A stretch of DNA of 64,000 nucleotides, taken from the NCBI RefSeq assembly GCF_030127105.1, contig NZ_CP126161.1, positions 186,001-250,000 on the forward strand. Direction: 5' to 3'. The DNA comes from Haloarcula pelagica. Its GTDB lineage: Archaea > Halobacteriota > Halobacteria > Halobacteriales > Haloarculaceae. Positions 1 through 9,691 of the stretch are shown piece by piece; positions within the stretch are counted from its first letter, which is position 1, and each line of letters begins with the position of its first letter. Under the pieces are notes generated by a model. That model was not told where the DNA came from. It saw nothing but the letters and a program-made list of their open reading frames with translations, and ran no database searches. A program made the position numbers and the translations under genes.

Positions 1-573
1 CGCCGCCCGGTGGCTCGTCTCGAAGTCCTCGGGGGTCGGGTCACGGTCGTCGACGACGAACTCCACGTCGAGCGTCTCGTCTTCCTCGTCGCTGCCGGGC
101 GAGGTCTTGACCGTCGCACGCACGGTCACGATGCCGTCCTCGGTCTCGCCGCTCAGTTTGAGGCGGGGGCGGCCCCGCTGGTCCTCGCGGCTGGCGAGGT
201 CGCCCGAGCGGGCGCTCCCGCTCTGACCGCCGGAGAAGCCGCTCATGCCGCTTTCACCGGAGCGGCCGGAGACGCCCGACTGGCCGGAGTAGCCGCTCGC
301 GCCCGTCCCGCTGCCCGCGACTGCGGTCTCGGACGGGAACACCCGAAGCGTGAGGTGGTGGGTCGTCTCGGGCGTCGTCAACGAGGCGGTGTACTCGCCT
401 GGTTCGTCCGGCGTGAAGTGGACGACCGCCTGGTCGTCGGGGAGGTCGGCGGCACTGTCCTCGGGTCGATCCGAGAGCACCCACCGGTAGGTCGCGGCAG
501 GGTCGGGGTCACGCGGTGCGAGCTCTGTCGTCTCACCGACGGCGAGAAACCTCGGTGGTCCTGGATGTTGCAT
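1..573 (-). CDS. Alpha-amylase-like protein, N-terminal part (runs off left edge)
   Basis: The first 191 codons are in the window, from an ATG at 573. The N-terminus (MQHPGPPRFLAVGE) and an Ig/PKD-like beta-sandwich with a YRWVLSDRPEDS segment (residues 29-40) resemble the N-terminal domain of large haloarchaeal alpha-amylases as I remember them. A Gly/Ser-rich linker occupies about residues 87-125, followed by an acidic beta-rich segment. No catalytic GH13 motif falls inside the window, so the enzyme assignment rests on the N-terminal domain and on the divergent glucoamylase gene. A TATA-like CTTTTAGG on this strand lies about 30 nt upstream. No secretion signal is visible. Confidence 0.6.
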   Translation of the reverse strand, partial: MQHPGPPRFLAVGETTELAPRDPDPAATYRWVLSDRPEDSAADLPDDQAVVHFTPDEPGEYTASLTTPETTHHLTLRVFPSETAVAGSGTGASGYSGQSGVSGRSGESGMSGFSGGQSGSARSGDLASREDQRGRPRLKLSGETEDGIVTVRATVKTSPGSDEEDETLDVEFVVDDRDPTPEDFETSHRAA

Positions 574-634
574 CTGTACGTGTACCCTGTCGGGACTGCC
601 TAAAAGAGCTTTCTCAATCGGGTACTACGGGTGG

Positions 635-641
635 TAATAAG
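635..641 (+). promoter_or_regulatory. TATA box of the glucoamylase gene
   Basis: TAATAAG is centred 26 nt before an in-frame ATG at 664, the spacing expected for a leaderless haloarchaeal transcript. This is why 664 is preferred over the next in-frame ATG at 691. Confidence 0.45.
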
Positions 642-663
642 ACTCGCCTCCATCACAGGTGTT

Positions 664-3600
664 ATGAATGATCTCCGCTCTCTCTCAACCATGCGCCTGC
701 GAACAGCGCTCAACGACTACAAACGTCGCCTCGACGAGCCGTTCCCTGGCGAGGCCCCCACGACGACGGGGACCTTCTCGGGATTCGGCGACAGACTCGT
801 CTACGTCGAGCGTGACGGATCGTTCCGTGACTACTCCGCGGAACTCTCCGGACTCCACGGCGTCGACCGCTCCCGACTGGGGATCGACACCGGCGACGGC
901 GTCCTCTGGTTCGATCACGTCGAACCGATCCGACAGCACTACTACCGCGAGACGGCCCTCGTCGAGACGGAATACGACGCGGGGGCGTTCAGCGTCCACC
1001 AGTACGACCTGACGCTCGGTCGGGCACACCTCACCCACGTCGAACTCCGTGGGGAGGTTCCGCCCGACGCACAGTTGGTCGCGTTCATGACCCTCGCGCC
1101 GGAAGGCAAGGAGACACAGGTCAGCCGGCTCATCCACGAGTCGGCCGGCTACGACGACGAGCGGGTCGTCGAAGTCTACCACCGCCGCGAACACGATTAC
1201 GTCGCCGCCTCGACCGAACTGGAGATGGCGATGGGCAACCGTGTCGAGACGATGGGTGAACTCCTGGACGACGCCGCGATCGAGTACCCGCGCGAGCACC
1301 ACGAGGGCAAGCCCGATCAGGAAGCACTGACCGGCGACATCGTCGTGACCGCCGACCTCGAACGGGTCGGCCGGGCCGCGCGGACGACACTGGCGACCCA
1401 GCTTTCGGACCACGACGAGACGAGCCGCGAACAGGCACTCATCGACGTGACCCACGCCGCGCGGTCACACGCCTCCGTCGACGCGCTCCGGGACGCAGCG
1501 CTCGAACGCTCGATCGACGAGGTCCCGGAAGACACGCCCAACGCGGACGCGGTCACCGCCGACCTCCGCGCGCTCTCCCTGTTGACGAGTTCGAACGGCG
1601 CTCGGCTGGCCGCGCCCGAGTTCGATCCGTTCTTCGAACACACGGGCGGCTACGGCTACACGTGGTTCCGGGACGACAGCGAGGTCTCGGCCGCGCTGCT
1701 CGACGCCGACGACCGACTCGGACTCGACCTCGACGACCAACTGCTCGACAGCGCCATGCTGTACTGTCGAACCCAGCTCGACGACGGGACCTGGCCACAC
1801 CGGATCTGGGCCGTCGACGAGCGGCTCGCCCCCGGGTGGGCCAACGAGCGGCTCGAAGGCGACGGCGACGGCTACCAGGCCGACCAGACCGCCGCCGTCA
1901 CGACCTACCTGGCGGAACTGCTCGACGAGCGCGAGGACATCCTCGACGCCCAGGCCCGTTCCGAGATCGTCGGGACCATCCACGACGCCATCGGCGGCCT
2001 CGACGACGCGCTCGCCGAGAACGGACTGCCCGAGCGGTGTCAGAACGCCTGGGAGGACATGTCCGGCCAGTTCGCCCACACCACCGCGAAGTACCTGGAG
2101 GCGTACGCGACAGTCGCCGACGCGCCCCTGGAGCCGGGGCTGCGGGAACACGCCGCCACGCAGGCCGAGCGTGTCTACGACGCGCTGGACGAACTGTGGA
2201 GCGCCGACCGGGAGTTCTACGCGATGCGCCTCGACGACGGCGACCTCGACGAGGTGGCCGACTCCGCCGCGCTGGAACTGGCCGGCGCCGTCCGCGCCTA
2301 CGCCGAGGTCGAAGCCGTCGACGAGGTGACGCTGACCCGCCTGCAGTCCCACGTCGAGAACGTCGTCGACGCACTGTATCGGGACACCGGCAACGGTGTC
2401 ACCGGGCTGATCCGCTACGAGGGCGACGGCTGGCGGACGAACGAACAGGCCCACGAGAAGCTCTGGTCGGTCGCGACCGCACTGGGGACCACCGCAGCCG
2501 CCGAACTCGGGATGCTCCTCCGGACGGAGGGCAAAGCGGCCGAGGAGCCGCTCGACCTGGCCGGTGAGCTGTACAGCTATCTCCGGAACGACGGCCCGTT
2601 CGTCACGGACGCCGGCTTCCTGGCCGAGCAGGTGTTCGACGACGGGAACACCGACAGCGCCGCGCCGCTTGGCTGGAGCCACGCGGTCCGGCTCCGAGCC
2701 ACGGCAGTCCTGCGGGACCTGGGCGCGCTGCCGACGCCGTCGGCACCGGAAGGCCCCGGTGACAGACCCCACTGGACGACCGGCGAGAAGTTCGGCGTCG
2801 GGACCGTCGCCGACCACCACAGCGACGGCTCGTCGAAGGTCTGGTTCACCCTGACAGAGGGTGCGCTGACCGAGGTCCGCTACCCCCGGATCGACACGAT
2901 GAACCTCCGGACGATGGACTTCCTGGTCGTCGACAGGGACGAGGACTCCGACTACGTCGCTCGGACACACAACGAGGACCGCACCGACGACCACACCGAG
3001 ACGATCGAGCGCTCGGTCGAACTCCTCGAGGAGGACGCCCTCGTCTACCGACACACCGTCGCCGAGACCGGCGACGGGCACGGTCACAAGTGGACGCTGG
3101 TGGCCGACTACGTCACCGATCCCGAACACGACGCCGTGCTCTCGAAGGTGACCTTCGAGGCCGACGACGACAGTACGTACGATGTCTTTACCGTCGCGGA
3201 CACGGCGCTGACGAACACGGGCGACACCGACCGGGGCCTCCTGCTCGGCAAGCCCGGGGACTACTCGCTCGCGGCCCGGGACGCGGCCGCGTTCGACGTG
3301 CACGACGAGGACCCGCTACTGGTCGACGACGACGGCGAGCCGTTCAACGTCGCCGTCGCGCTGACCAGCGAGTCCGCCTTCGACTGGGCCTCCGCCGAAG
3401 TGGCCGGCACGGACCGGATCGACGGTCTGTTCGTCGACGGCGAGATCCCCCACTCCTCGAACGAGGTCGACGAGGAGAACGTCGTCCTCGTGGGCCGGAT
3501 CGGCTCCGGCCAGTCCCTCAGCGAGACGGTCGCGCTCGGCTTCGCCGAGGAGTCGGACACCGCCGGCGCGCTCGGGGAAGCCGACGGCGCCCTCGCACGC

Positions 3601-5214
3601 GGGTTCGACACCGTCAGAGCGGCCTACGAGGACAGCTGGGAGTCGTTCCTGGCCGACAAGGAACTGCCGGCCTCGGTCGCCCACGACGAGGCGCTGACGG
3701 CCCAGTACAAGGCCTCGTTGATGGTTCTCCAGGCCTGCGAGGACAAGACGTATCACGGTGCGGCGATCGCGAGCCCGTCGGTGCCGTGGGGCGAGGTCGT
3801 CCCCGCCGACCGGCCGAAAGCGTACGGCTACAACTTCGTCTGGTCGCGTGACCTCTACCAGACGTTCACCGCCTTCCAGGCGGTTGGCGAACTGGAGACC
3901 GCTCAGGAGGCGCTGTCGTACATCTACGAGTACCAGCAGGACGACCAGGGGTTCATCCCGCAAAACACCTACCTCCAGGGACGGACCCGCTGGGGCGGCG
4001 AACAGATGGACAACATCTCGTTCCCGCAGGTGATGGCCTACCACCTGGCACAGCAGGGCATCGGCTTCGGCGACGCCGACTACGACTACAAGAACGTCCG
4101 TCGCTCCTCGGACTACGTGGTCCGGAACGGCCCGGTCACCGCCCAGGAGCGCTGGGAGGAGGAGTCGGGCTTCTCGCCGAGTTCGCTTGCCGCGGAGATC
4201 GCCGGGCTGACGTGTGCCGGCTGGCTCGCGTCCGAGACCGGCCACGAGGGCGACGCGCTCGTCTGGCACGCCGTCGCCGACGCCTGGGTCGACGAGGTCG
4301 AGGACTGGACCGCCACCGAGGAGGGGACCAGCGGCCTCGATCAGACGCCGTACTACTGCCGGGTCACCCGACACGGGGACCCCGACGACGGCTCCCGTCG
4401 GGCGCTGGCGAACGGCGGGCCGAAACTCGAAGAGCGGGCCATCGTCGACGCCGGCTTCCTCGAACTCGTCCGCCTGGGGATCAAGCCCTGGGACGACGAG
4501 ACGATCCGCAACAGCGTCTCCGCGGTCGACGACACGATCCGCGTCGAGACGCCCCACGGACCGGCGTTCTACCGGTACAACGGCGACGGCTACGGCGAAC
4601 TCGAACGTGATCCCGAAGGAGCACCGTGGCATCCCCACGAACCCGACGGGAAGGGTCGGCTCTGGCCGATCTTCACCGGCGAGCGCGGGGAGTACGAACT
4701 GCTGGCCGGCGCGGACGGCGACAACGCGCCCGACCGACTGCTGGAGACGATGGAAGGGTTCGCCAACTCCGGCCGGATGATCCCCGAGCAGGTCTGGGAC
4801 GTTGAGCGACCCAGCGACTACAACTGGGAGTTCGGCGAGGGGACCGGATCGGCGACGCCGCTGGCCTGGTCGATGGCCCAGTTCGTCCGACTGGCCCACG
4901 GGATCGACAACGGCGAGCCGATCGAGACGCCCGAAGTCGTCCGGCAGCGGTACCTAGAGACCGAGCGACCCGCCGGCCCGGACCTGTGGGTCGACACGAA
5001 CTACGAGTCCGGCGGACTGGTGGTCAGCGTCGAGACCGACGGCGACCTCGTCGCGATCAAGACGCCGGCCGAGACGACCGTCACCGAGCCCACGAGCGGG
5101 AAGTTCGTCGTCAGGCTCGATGTCGTGCCCGGTGAGAACCAGGTGACCGTCGCCGCCGCGACGAGCACCGACCTGGACACCGCCGGGACGACCGTCGAGC
5201 AGTTCACGCTCTGA
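664..5214 (+). CDS. Two-module glucoamylase, GH15 (glucan 1,4-alpha-glucosidase)
   Basis: Predicted protein of 1516 aa that should release glucose from the non-reducing ends of starch or maltodextrin. The N-terminal half is a GH15-like (alpha/alpha)6 module with a GYGYTWFRDDSE motif near residue 325 and GTWPHRIW further on. The second module begins with the beta-sandwich typical of prokaryotic GH15 enzymes (TGEKFGVGTVADHHSDG, about residue 702). It continues with a catalytic barrel containing YNFVWSRDLYQTF (about 1053) and MIPEQVWD (about 1372), where the Glu is the expected catalytic acid/base region. A C-terminal beta domain starts near 1439. No signal peptide is visible, suggesting intracellular action. 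The start could instead be 691 (MRLRTALNDYK). The divergent alpha-amylase-like gene implies a starch-degrading pair. Confidence 0.85.
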   Translation: MNDLRSLSTMRLRTALNDYKRRLDEPFPGEAPTTTGTFSGFGDRLVYVERDGSFRDYSAELSGLHGVDRSRLGIDTGDGVLWFDHVEPIRQHYYRETALVETEYDAGAFSVHQYDLTLGRAHLTHVELRGEVPPDAQLVAFMTLAPEGKETQVSRLIHESAGYDDERVVEVYHRREHDYVAASTELEMAMGNRVETMGELLDDAAIEYPREHHEGKPDQEALTGDIVVTADLERVGRAARTTLATQLSDHDETSREQALIDVTHAARSHASVDALRDAALERSIDEVPEDTPNADAVTADLRALSLLTSSNGARLAAPEFDPFFEHTGGYGYTWFRDDSEVSAALLDADDRLGLDLDDQLLDSAMLYCRTQLDDGTWPHRIWAVDERLAPGWANERLEGDGDGYQADQTAAVTTYLAELLDEREDILDAQARSEIVGTIHDAIGGLDDALAENGLPERCQNAWEDMSGQFAHTTAKYLEAYATVADAPLEPGLREHAATQAERVYDALDELWSADREFYAMRLDDGDLDEVADSAALELAGAVRAYAEVEAVDEVTLTRLQSHVENVVDALYRDTGNGVTGLIRYEGDGWRTNEQAHEKLWSVATALGTTAAAELGMLLRTEGKAAEEPLDLAGELYSYLRNDGPFVTDAGFLAEQVFDDGNTDSAAPLGWSHAVRLRATAVLRDLGALPTPSAPEGPGDRPHWTTGEKFGVGTVADHHSDGSSKVWFTLTEGALTEVRYPRIDTMNLRTMDFLVVDRDEDSDYVARTHNEDRTDDHTETIERSVELLEEDALVYRHTVAETGDGHGHKWTLVADYVTDPEHDAVLSKVTFEADDDSTYDVFTVADTALTNTGDTDRGLLLGKPGDYSLAARDAAAFDVHDEDPLLVDDDGEPFNVAVALTSESAFDWASAEVAGTDRIDGLFVDGEIPHSSNEVDEENVVLVGRIGSGQSLSETVALGFAEESDTAGALGEADGALARGFDTVRAAYEDSWESFLADKELPASVAHDEALTAQYKASLMVLQACEDKTYHGAAIASPSVPWGEVVPADRPKAYGYNFVWSRDLYQTFTAFQAVGELETAQEALSYIYEYQQDDQGFIPQNTYLQGRTRWGGEQMDNISFPQVMAYHLAQQGIGFGDADYDYKNVRRSSDYVVRNGPVTAQERWEEESGFSPSSLAAEIAGLTCAGWLASETGHEGDALVWHAVADAWVDEVEDWTATEEGTSGLDQTPYYCRVTRHGDPDDGSRRALANGGPKLEERAIVDAGFLELVRLGIKPWDDETIRNSVSAVDDTIRVETPHGPAFYRYNGDGYGELERDPEGAPWHPHEPDGKGRLWPIFTGERGEYELLAGADGDNAPDRLLETMEGFANSGRMIPEQVWDVERPSDYNWEFGEGTGSATPLAWSMAQFVRLAHGIDNGEPIETPEVVRQRYLETERPAGPDLWVDTNYESGGLVVSVETDGDLVAIKTPAETTVTEPTSGKFVVRLDVVPGENQVTVAAATSTDLDTAGTTVEQFTL

Positions 5215-5235
5215 TCGGCCACGGCCGCGCGTTTT

Positions 5236-5820
5236 TCAGGCCGGACCGGCGCTCTGGACGAACAACACGCCCGTCCAGAGAAACGTCAACACGCCGGCGA
5301 CCGCCATCGAGCGGGTCGCCAACCACACCGGCGCTGCGAGCAGGTAGCCAAGCGGCCGTACGGCTCCCGGGAGTGTCCCCGCCGTTCGGAGCAGCGAGGC
5401 AGTGTCGGTCGCGCTGGGCAGGGCGGTGAACCCGAAGGCGACACCGAGCCAGAGCCACACCCACTGGAGCGGGCCAGCAGTGGCGTGGAGCGCCCAGAAG
5501 GCCGCGAACGCGAGCACCGAGTTCACGGCGAAGGGGGCGACAGCGATCGGGAAATCCGCGGCGAACGAGTCGACCGGTTCGTGTTCCAGGAGGGCGTCGT
5601 CGGCCAGCGGACGGAGCGCGGGCGGCGAGTACACGTCGACATCGACCAGCCGACAGGCGACGTAGTGGGCGTACTCGTGGGCGAGGATACCGGGACCGAC
5701 GACGACCGTGATGGCGAGGTTCGAGAGGGCAGGCGCCACGCCGTCGGGTTGGGCGGCCGAGCCAATGGCTCTATCGGAGCCTGTTCCGGACCACCGACCG
5801 TGGCCCGTCTCGCCGCTCAC
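5236..5820 (-). CDS. Integral membrane protein with HExxH motif (putative metalloprotease)
   Basis: 194 aa from a GTG at 5820. That GTG overlaps the TGA of the upstream sensor kinase as GTGA, which fixes the start and implies translational coupling. HEYAH at residues 48-52 lies at the end of a hydrophobic segment, as in site-2-protease-like and DUF3267-like membrane metalloproteases. Three or four further hydrophobic segments follow, and a PSATD motif sits between them, where M50-type enzymes often carry a third metal ligand. Substrate unknown. Co-transcription with a hybrid kinase could mean a signalling role, which is inference. Confidence 0.6.
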   Translation of the reverse strand: MSGETGHGRWSGTGSDRAIGSAAQPDGVAPALSNLAITVVVGPGILAHEYAHYVACRLVDVDVYSPPALRPLADDALLEHEPVDSFAADFPIAVAPFAVNSVLAFAAFWALHATAGPLQWVWLWLGVAFGFTALPSATDTASLLRTAGTLPGAVRPLGYLLAAPVWLATRSMAVAGVLTFLWTGVLFVQSAGPA

Positions 5821-8675
5821 GCCGACGGATCGGTCACCACTTCGAACCGGACCCCGCCGTCGTCGCTCTCGGCCAGCGAGAGGTCCCACCCGTGGACCGA
5901 CGCGATGCGGTCGACGATCGCGAGCCCGAACCCGGTTCCCTCGGTGGCCGTCGAGTAGCCGCTCTCGAAGACTGCCTCGCGTTCGTCCGGGGGAATCCCC
6001 GGCCCGTCGTCGGCGACGTAGAACCCGGACTCGGAGGGCAGCGCCCCGACGGTGATGGTCACCCCCTCCTCGCCGTGCTCCACGCTGTCGTCTCCCACCG
6101 GCCGACTGCCCGTGGAGCCATGCTCCACGCTGTCATCGGACCCCGTCCGATTGCCCGTCGAACCATGTTCGACGCTGTTCCGAAACAGATTTTCGAGGAG
6201 CTGTTTCAGTCGGCTCTCGCTGGCGGTGAGTTCGACGGACTCCGCGACCTGGAGCCGTGCCTCGTCGGTGGCGACGGTCGTCCAGCAGCGTTCGGCGACG
6301 GTCCCGAGGTCGACCTTGTCCATCTCGCCGACCGGGTGTCCCTCCCGGGCCAGCGACAGCAGGTCGTCGATGAGCTGTTCCATCCGACCGACGGCTCGGC
6401 GGCCCCGGTCGAAGTGCTCCTCCTCGCCCGTCTGTGCGGCCAGTTCCAGCGACCCGCTCACCACTTCCAGCGGGTTCCGCAGGTCGTGGCTGACGACGCT
6501 CGCGAACTCCTCTAGACGCTCGTTCTGGCGCGTGAGCTCGCGTTCCCGTTCCTGCAGGAGCGACTCGCGGTCGACCCGGCGAAGCGCGACCGTCAGCGTC
6601 GACGTGAGCAGGTCGACGAGCGCCCGGTCGGTCTCGTCGAAGGCGTCGGGGCGCGTCGAGGAGACGATGAACACGCCGTGGTCGGCGATCGGTTGGATGA
6701 CGCCGCTCCGCGCCGGCGTGTTGCCGGCGAGTCGGTCGTGGTCGGCGGTGTCAGGGATGTAGAGGGGATCGCCGGCGTCGAAGGCCTCCCAGACGACCGC
6801 CGAGACAGGGTCGTCGTCCCGGCGGTGGTACCCCGGCAGTGGCTCGAAGGTTCGGCCGATCGGTTCGGTCTCGGTCAGTAGCCGGAGCCGCCCGTCCGCC
6901 TCGTCGAGAACGTGGAAGCCGCTGAGTTCCGCGTCCAGGATGTCCTGTGCCGTCTCGACCGCCACCTGCGCCGTCTCGGCGACGGTTTCTGTCTCCATCA
7001 GCGCCTGAGTCCGGCGCTGGATCGCTTCGAGGTTCCGGAGGTAGGTCCGTCGCTCGGTCACGTCCCTGACGACACAGATGAGGTACCCGTTGTCGAGTCT
7101 CGTCAGCGAGACCTCCTGCGGGAACGTCTCGCCGTCGGCCCGGAGTCCGGTAGCTTCGCCGAACCACTCCCTGTGTTCGGCGAGTTCGGGGAACACCTCG
7201 CGCTCGAAGCGGGCTTCCTCGTCGGGTCCGTAACACAGCCGCCAGCTCTCGCCGAGAAGCGCGTCCGGGTCGTCGTACCCGTACATCTCGGCGTGGGCCG
7301 GGTTCACGAAGACGTACCTGTCGTCGGTGTCGAGGATAGCCATCCCGTCGATGGCAGCGGTGAGCGCCTCGGACCGTGTCTCCAGTCGCCGTTCGCGCTC
7401 CTTCCGAGCGGTGATGTCGCGGCTGTTGACGACGAACTGGGTGTCCCCGTTCACGTTCGTCTTGCGCAAGTGGACCGCGACGGGAAACGTCGACCCGTCC
7501 GCCCGACGAAACTGTGTCTCCAGTTCGTGGCGGCTCCCGTTGTCCATCCGGTCCCAGAACGCCCGCGCTGCCGCCGGGTCCATCTCCGCGTCGACCTCCC
7601 AGACCGACATCCCGTCGAGTTCTTCGCTCGTGTACCCCAGCTGCTCGCGGGTCGTCCGGTTCGCGTCGACAAGCGTCCCGTCGGTGTCGTGGACGGTGAT
7701 CATGTCGGGCGCATCGGCGAACAGCGCCTCCATACGGGCGGTCGTCCGGCGGAGTTCGCTCCGGATCGTCCGGCTGTGGATGGCGTGGGCGATGTCGTCG
7801 CCCAGGTCGGTCAGCAGGTCTCGCTCCGCCTCGTCGAACGCGTGGGATCGGTCCGCGTACACCACGAGCAGTCCGTAGCGCCGTGACTCGTAGTGGAGCG
7901 GAATCGCGGCGACGGACTGGAACCCGTACTCCGTGGCGGCCTCGCGCCAGGGCTCGAACGCCTCGTCGTCGTGGATGTTCTGTGAGACGGCCAGCGTCCC
8001 CGTCCTGACCGCCCGGCCCGCGGGGCCGTTCCCCGTCGGCGTCTCGTCGGCAGTTATCGTGATCGACTCCAGGTACTCGTCCGCGCCACCGCCCCAAGCG
8101 CGAGGCTCGATCCGGCCGGTCTCCTCGTCGACCCCACCGATCCACGCGAACGTGTACGGATCGGCGTCGCTGAGTATCTCACAGCAGTCCCCCTCGATGT
8201 CGGCCTCGGAGTCCGCCCGGACCAGCGCCCGGTCGACGGCCCTGACCACCCGGCTGACGCGTTCCTCGGCGGCCGCTCTGCGGGTCGCACGATACCGCTC
8301 GACGGCGTTCAGGACGCGGTTTGCCAGAAGATCGAACTGTTCCGTGTCGTCCCCTTTCGAGATGTAATCGGTCGCACCACCGGTCAGGGCCTTGCTTGCG
8401 ACCGCCTCCGACCCTGCTCCCGTGAAGATGATAAACGGCAGGTCCGGGAACTCCTCGCGGACCCGTTGGAGGAGTTCCAGCCCGTCCGAATCGGGGATCT
8501 CGTAGTCGGAGATCACACAGTCGATCCGGGACGTGCACAGTTCGTCCAGCGCCGCGGTCGCTCCCGACACCGTCCTGACTCGGACGTTGCCGTCGACCTG
8601 GTCGAAGTGTTCGCGGGTTTCCGCGGCGAACTCCGGGGTCGGTTCTACGTGGAGAATTTCGACCGGGTCGTCCAT
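5817..8675 (-). CDS. Hybrid response regulator / PAS-GAF sensor histidine kinase
   Basis: 952 aa soluble kinase. Order: receiver domain (residues 1-130, phospho-acceptor Asp57 in VISDYEIPDSDG, although the acidic pocket reads EP instead of the usual DD), GAF-like domain (about 145-300), PAS (about 310-430), PAS (about 440-560), second GAF (about 570-700), HisKA with His730 in SHDLRNP, and HATPase_c with N-box Asn833 and G boxes DDGPGI and GTGFGLAI. No membrane segment. A 15-residue tandem repeat beginning SVEHGST interrupts the N-box at 834-863. The gene is the first of a two-gene unit with the HExxH membrane protein. The input signal is unknown; many haloarchaeal kinases of this type act in light, oxygen or redox signalling. 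Confidence 0.85.
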   Translation of the reverse strand: MDDPVEILHVEPTPEFAAETREHFDQVDGNVRVRTVSGATAALDELCTSRIDCVISDYEIPDSDGLELLQRVREEFPDLPFIIFTGAGSEAVASKALTGGATDYISKGDDTEQFDLLANRVLNAVERYRATRRAAAEERVSRVVRAVDRALVRADSEADIEGDCCEILSDADPYTFAWIGGVDEETGRIEPRAWGGGADEYLESITITADETPTGNGPAGRAVRTGTLAVSQNIHDDEAFEPWREAATEYGFQSVAAIPLHYESRRYGLLVVYADRSHAFDEAERDLLTDLGDDIAHAIHSRTIRSELRRTTARMEALFADAPDMITVHDTDGTLVDANRTTREQLGYTSEELDGMSVWEVDAEMDPAAARAFWDRMDNGSRHELETQFRRADGSTFPVAVHLRKTNVNGDTQFVVNSRDITARKERERRLETRSEALTAAIDGMAILDTDDRYVFVNPAHAEMYGYDDPDALLGESWRLCYGPDEEARFEREVFPELAEHREWFGEATGLRADGETFPQEVSLTRLDNGYLICVVRDVTERRTYLRNLEAIQRRTQALMETETVAETAQVAVETAQDILDAELSGFHVLDEADGRLRLLTETEPIGRTFEPLPGYHRRDDDPVSAVVWEAFDAGDPLYIPDTADHDRLAGNTPARSGVIQPIADHGVFIVSSTRPDAFDETDRALVDLLTSTLTVALRRVDRESLLQERERELTRQNERLEEFASVVSHDLRNPLEVVSGSLELAAQTGEEEHFDRGRRAVGRMEQLIDDLLSLAREGHPVGEMDKVDLGTVAERCWTTVATDEARLQVAESVELTASESRLKQLLENLFRNSVEHGSTGNRTGSDDSVEHGSTGSRPVGDDSVEHGEEGVTITVGALPSESGFYVADDGPGIPPDEREAVFESGYSTATEGTGFGLAIVDRIASVHGWDLSLAESDDGGVRFEVVTDPSA
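6087..6176 (-). repeat. 45-bp tandem repeat inside kinase N-box
   Basis: Two adjacent copies encode SVEHGSTGNRTGSDD and SVEHGSTGSRPVGDD, followed by a partial third copy (SVEHGEEG). The copies sit immediately after the ATP-binding Asn and add about 30 residues to a region that is compact in most HATPase domains. Confidence 0.75.
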
Positions 8676-8783
8676 ACACAGTCAAACTCTGTATTGCTGA
8701 TAAATACGTTCGGTCTAATTACAGGAACTGATACTCGGCGGTGTCAGCGAGCGCGGGACCGAGGTGTCCGGGTACCAAGGCCG

Positions 8784-8790
8784 TTTTTAT
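8784..8790 (+). promoter_or_regulatory. TATA box upstream of a leaderless mini-ORF
   Basis: TTTTTAT is centred 29 nt before the ATG at 8816 and 127 nt before the ATG of the next full-length gene at 8914, so the natural leaderless start is the mini-ORF. Confidence 0.5.
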
Positions 8791-8815
8791 CTCCGGGGTC
8801 GTTACCGCGACCGTA

Positions 8816-8908
8816 ATGACCCCCCTCCACACGGAACTGACACCGGACAGCACAGCCGGTGATCGCCGTGAGCCACGGCGCCCCAAGCACGTGCGAATCG
8901 GGCGCTGA
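8816..8908 (+). CDS. Leaderless 30-codon upstream ORF
   Basis: ATG at the predicted transcription start, 30 sense codons, TGA ending 5 nt before the ATG of the 255-aa gene at 8914. The peptide starts MTPLHTEL and is Arg-rich at its end. No family is recognised. Ribosomes finishing it would be placed next to a downstream start that has no Shine-Dalgarno. It may be a translated uORF, or simply chance in a 5' leader. Confidence 0.35.
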   Translation: MTPLHTELTPDSTAGDRREPRRPKHVRIGR

Positions 8909-8913
8909 TACCG

Positions 8914-9681
8914 ATGGCAGACAGCGACCGGTCCGACGACAAGCCCGCGTCACTCCTGACCAAGACACAGCGGTCCCGCATCCGCGAGGCGTTCGCCGAA
9001 CAGGACGAACACCAGCGCCGAAGGGACCAACGACAGATCCGCGAGCGGGTGCGTGCCGGGGTCACGGACTTCGAGGTGTTGGCGGACTACCCCGACCGTC
9101 AGTTCGAACTCGCCTTCGACGACCTCGACGAGGAAGCGTTGACGGCTGCGCTTGCCGACGCCAGACTCGTCACCGAACGGCTGCGATCCCTCCACGGAGT
9201 CGACCGCCAGGCGGTCGTCGATCGGGCCAGCGACCGCGCGAACGCGGTCTCACAGACGCTCGACGATACGGAGAGCCTCGACGGCGTGGAACTCGTCCCG
9301 GCAGCGACCTACCGACAGCAGGGCCGCGCGGCCGCGGCGGCCGAACACGGGAACCGCTGGGACGAGCGCGCCGACGGCCTGCTGAAGACCGCCGCCGTCG
9401 CCGCGTTACCACTGCTGGTCGGCTGGTTCGCCGATACGGTGACCGAACAGAACCTGCTAGCGACCCGAGCGGAGGTCTGGATCGTGATGGCTCTGTCCGC
9501 GCTGGTCGTCCTGACGGGGCTCGCGGGCGTCCTCCTCATCAAGGGCGCACAGGCGCTGAAACACGACATCATCCCCGCCTGTCGGCGGTTCCGGCGCGAA
9601 CCGACCGCTGTGGTCGGCGACGCAGCGGCGTTGCTTCGACGCCCCGGAACGAGACTCCGGGCGGTGTGGGAGGAGCTCTGA
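8914..9681 (+). CDS. Hypothetical two-TM membrane protein
   Basis: 255 aa. The N-terminal 145 residues are charged and probably helical. Two adjacent hydrophobic segments (about 153-172 and 186-212, ending VVLTGLAGVLLI) form a hairpin anchor, followed by a short basic cytoplasmic tail. I do not recognise the family. The gene stands alone, convergent with the CPBP protease gene 10 bp away. There is no Shine-Dalgarno before the ATG, and the transcript seems to start about 98 nt upstream at a mini-ORF. Confidence 0.65.
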   Translation: MADSDRSDDKPASLLTKTQRSRIREAFAEQDEHQRRRDQRQIRERVRAGVTDFEVLADYPDRQFELAFDDLDEEALTAALADARLVTERLRSLHGVDRQAVVDRASDRANAVSQTLDDTESLDGVELVPAATYRQQGRAAAAAEHGNRWDERADGLLKTAAVAALPLLVGWFADTVTEQNLLATRAEVWIVMALSALVVLTGLAGVLLIKGAQALKHDIIPACRRFRREPTAVVGDAAALLRRPGTRLRAVWEEL

Positions 9682-9691
9682 GCGGCCGGCG

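Noticed and set aside
1465-3303. 612-codon minus-strand frame inside the glucoamylase gene
   Set aside because: Antisense shadow caused by high GC; Val/Gly/Arg-rich translation, no motif.
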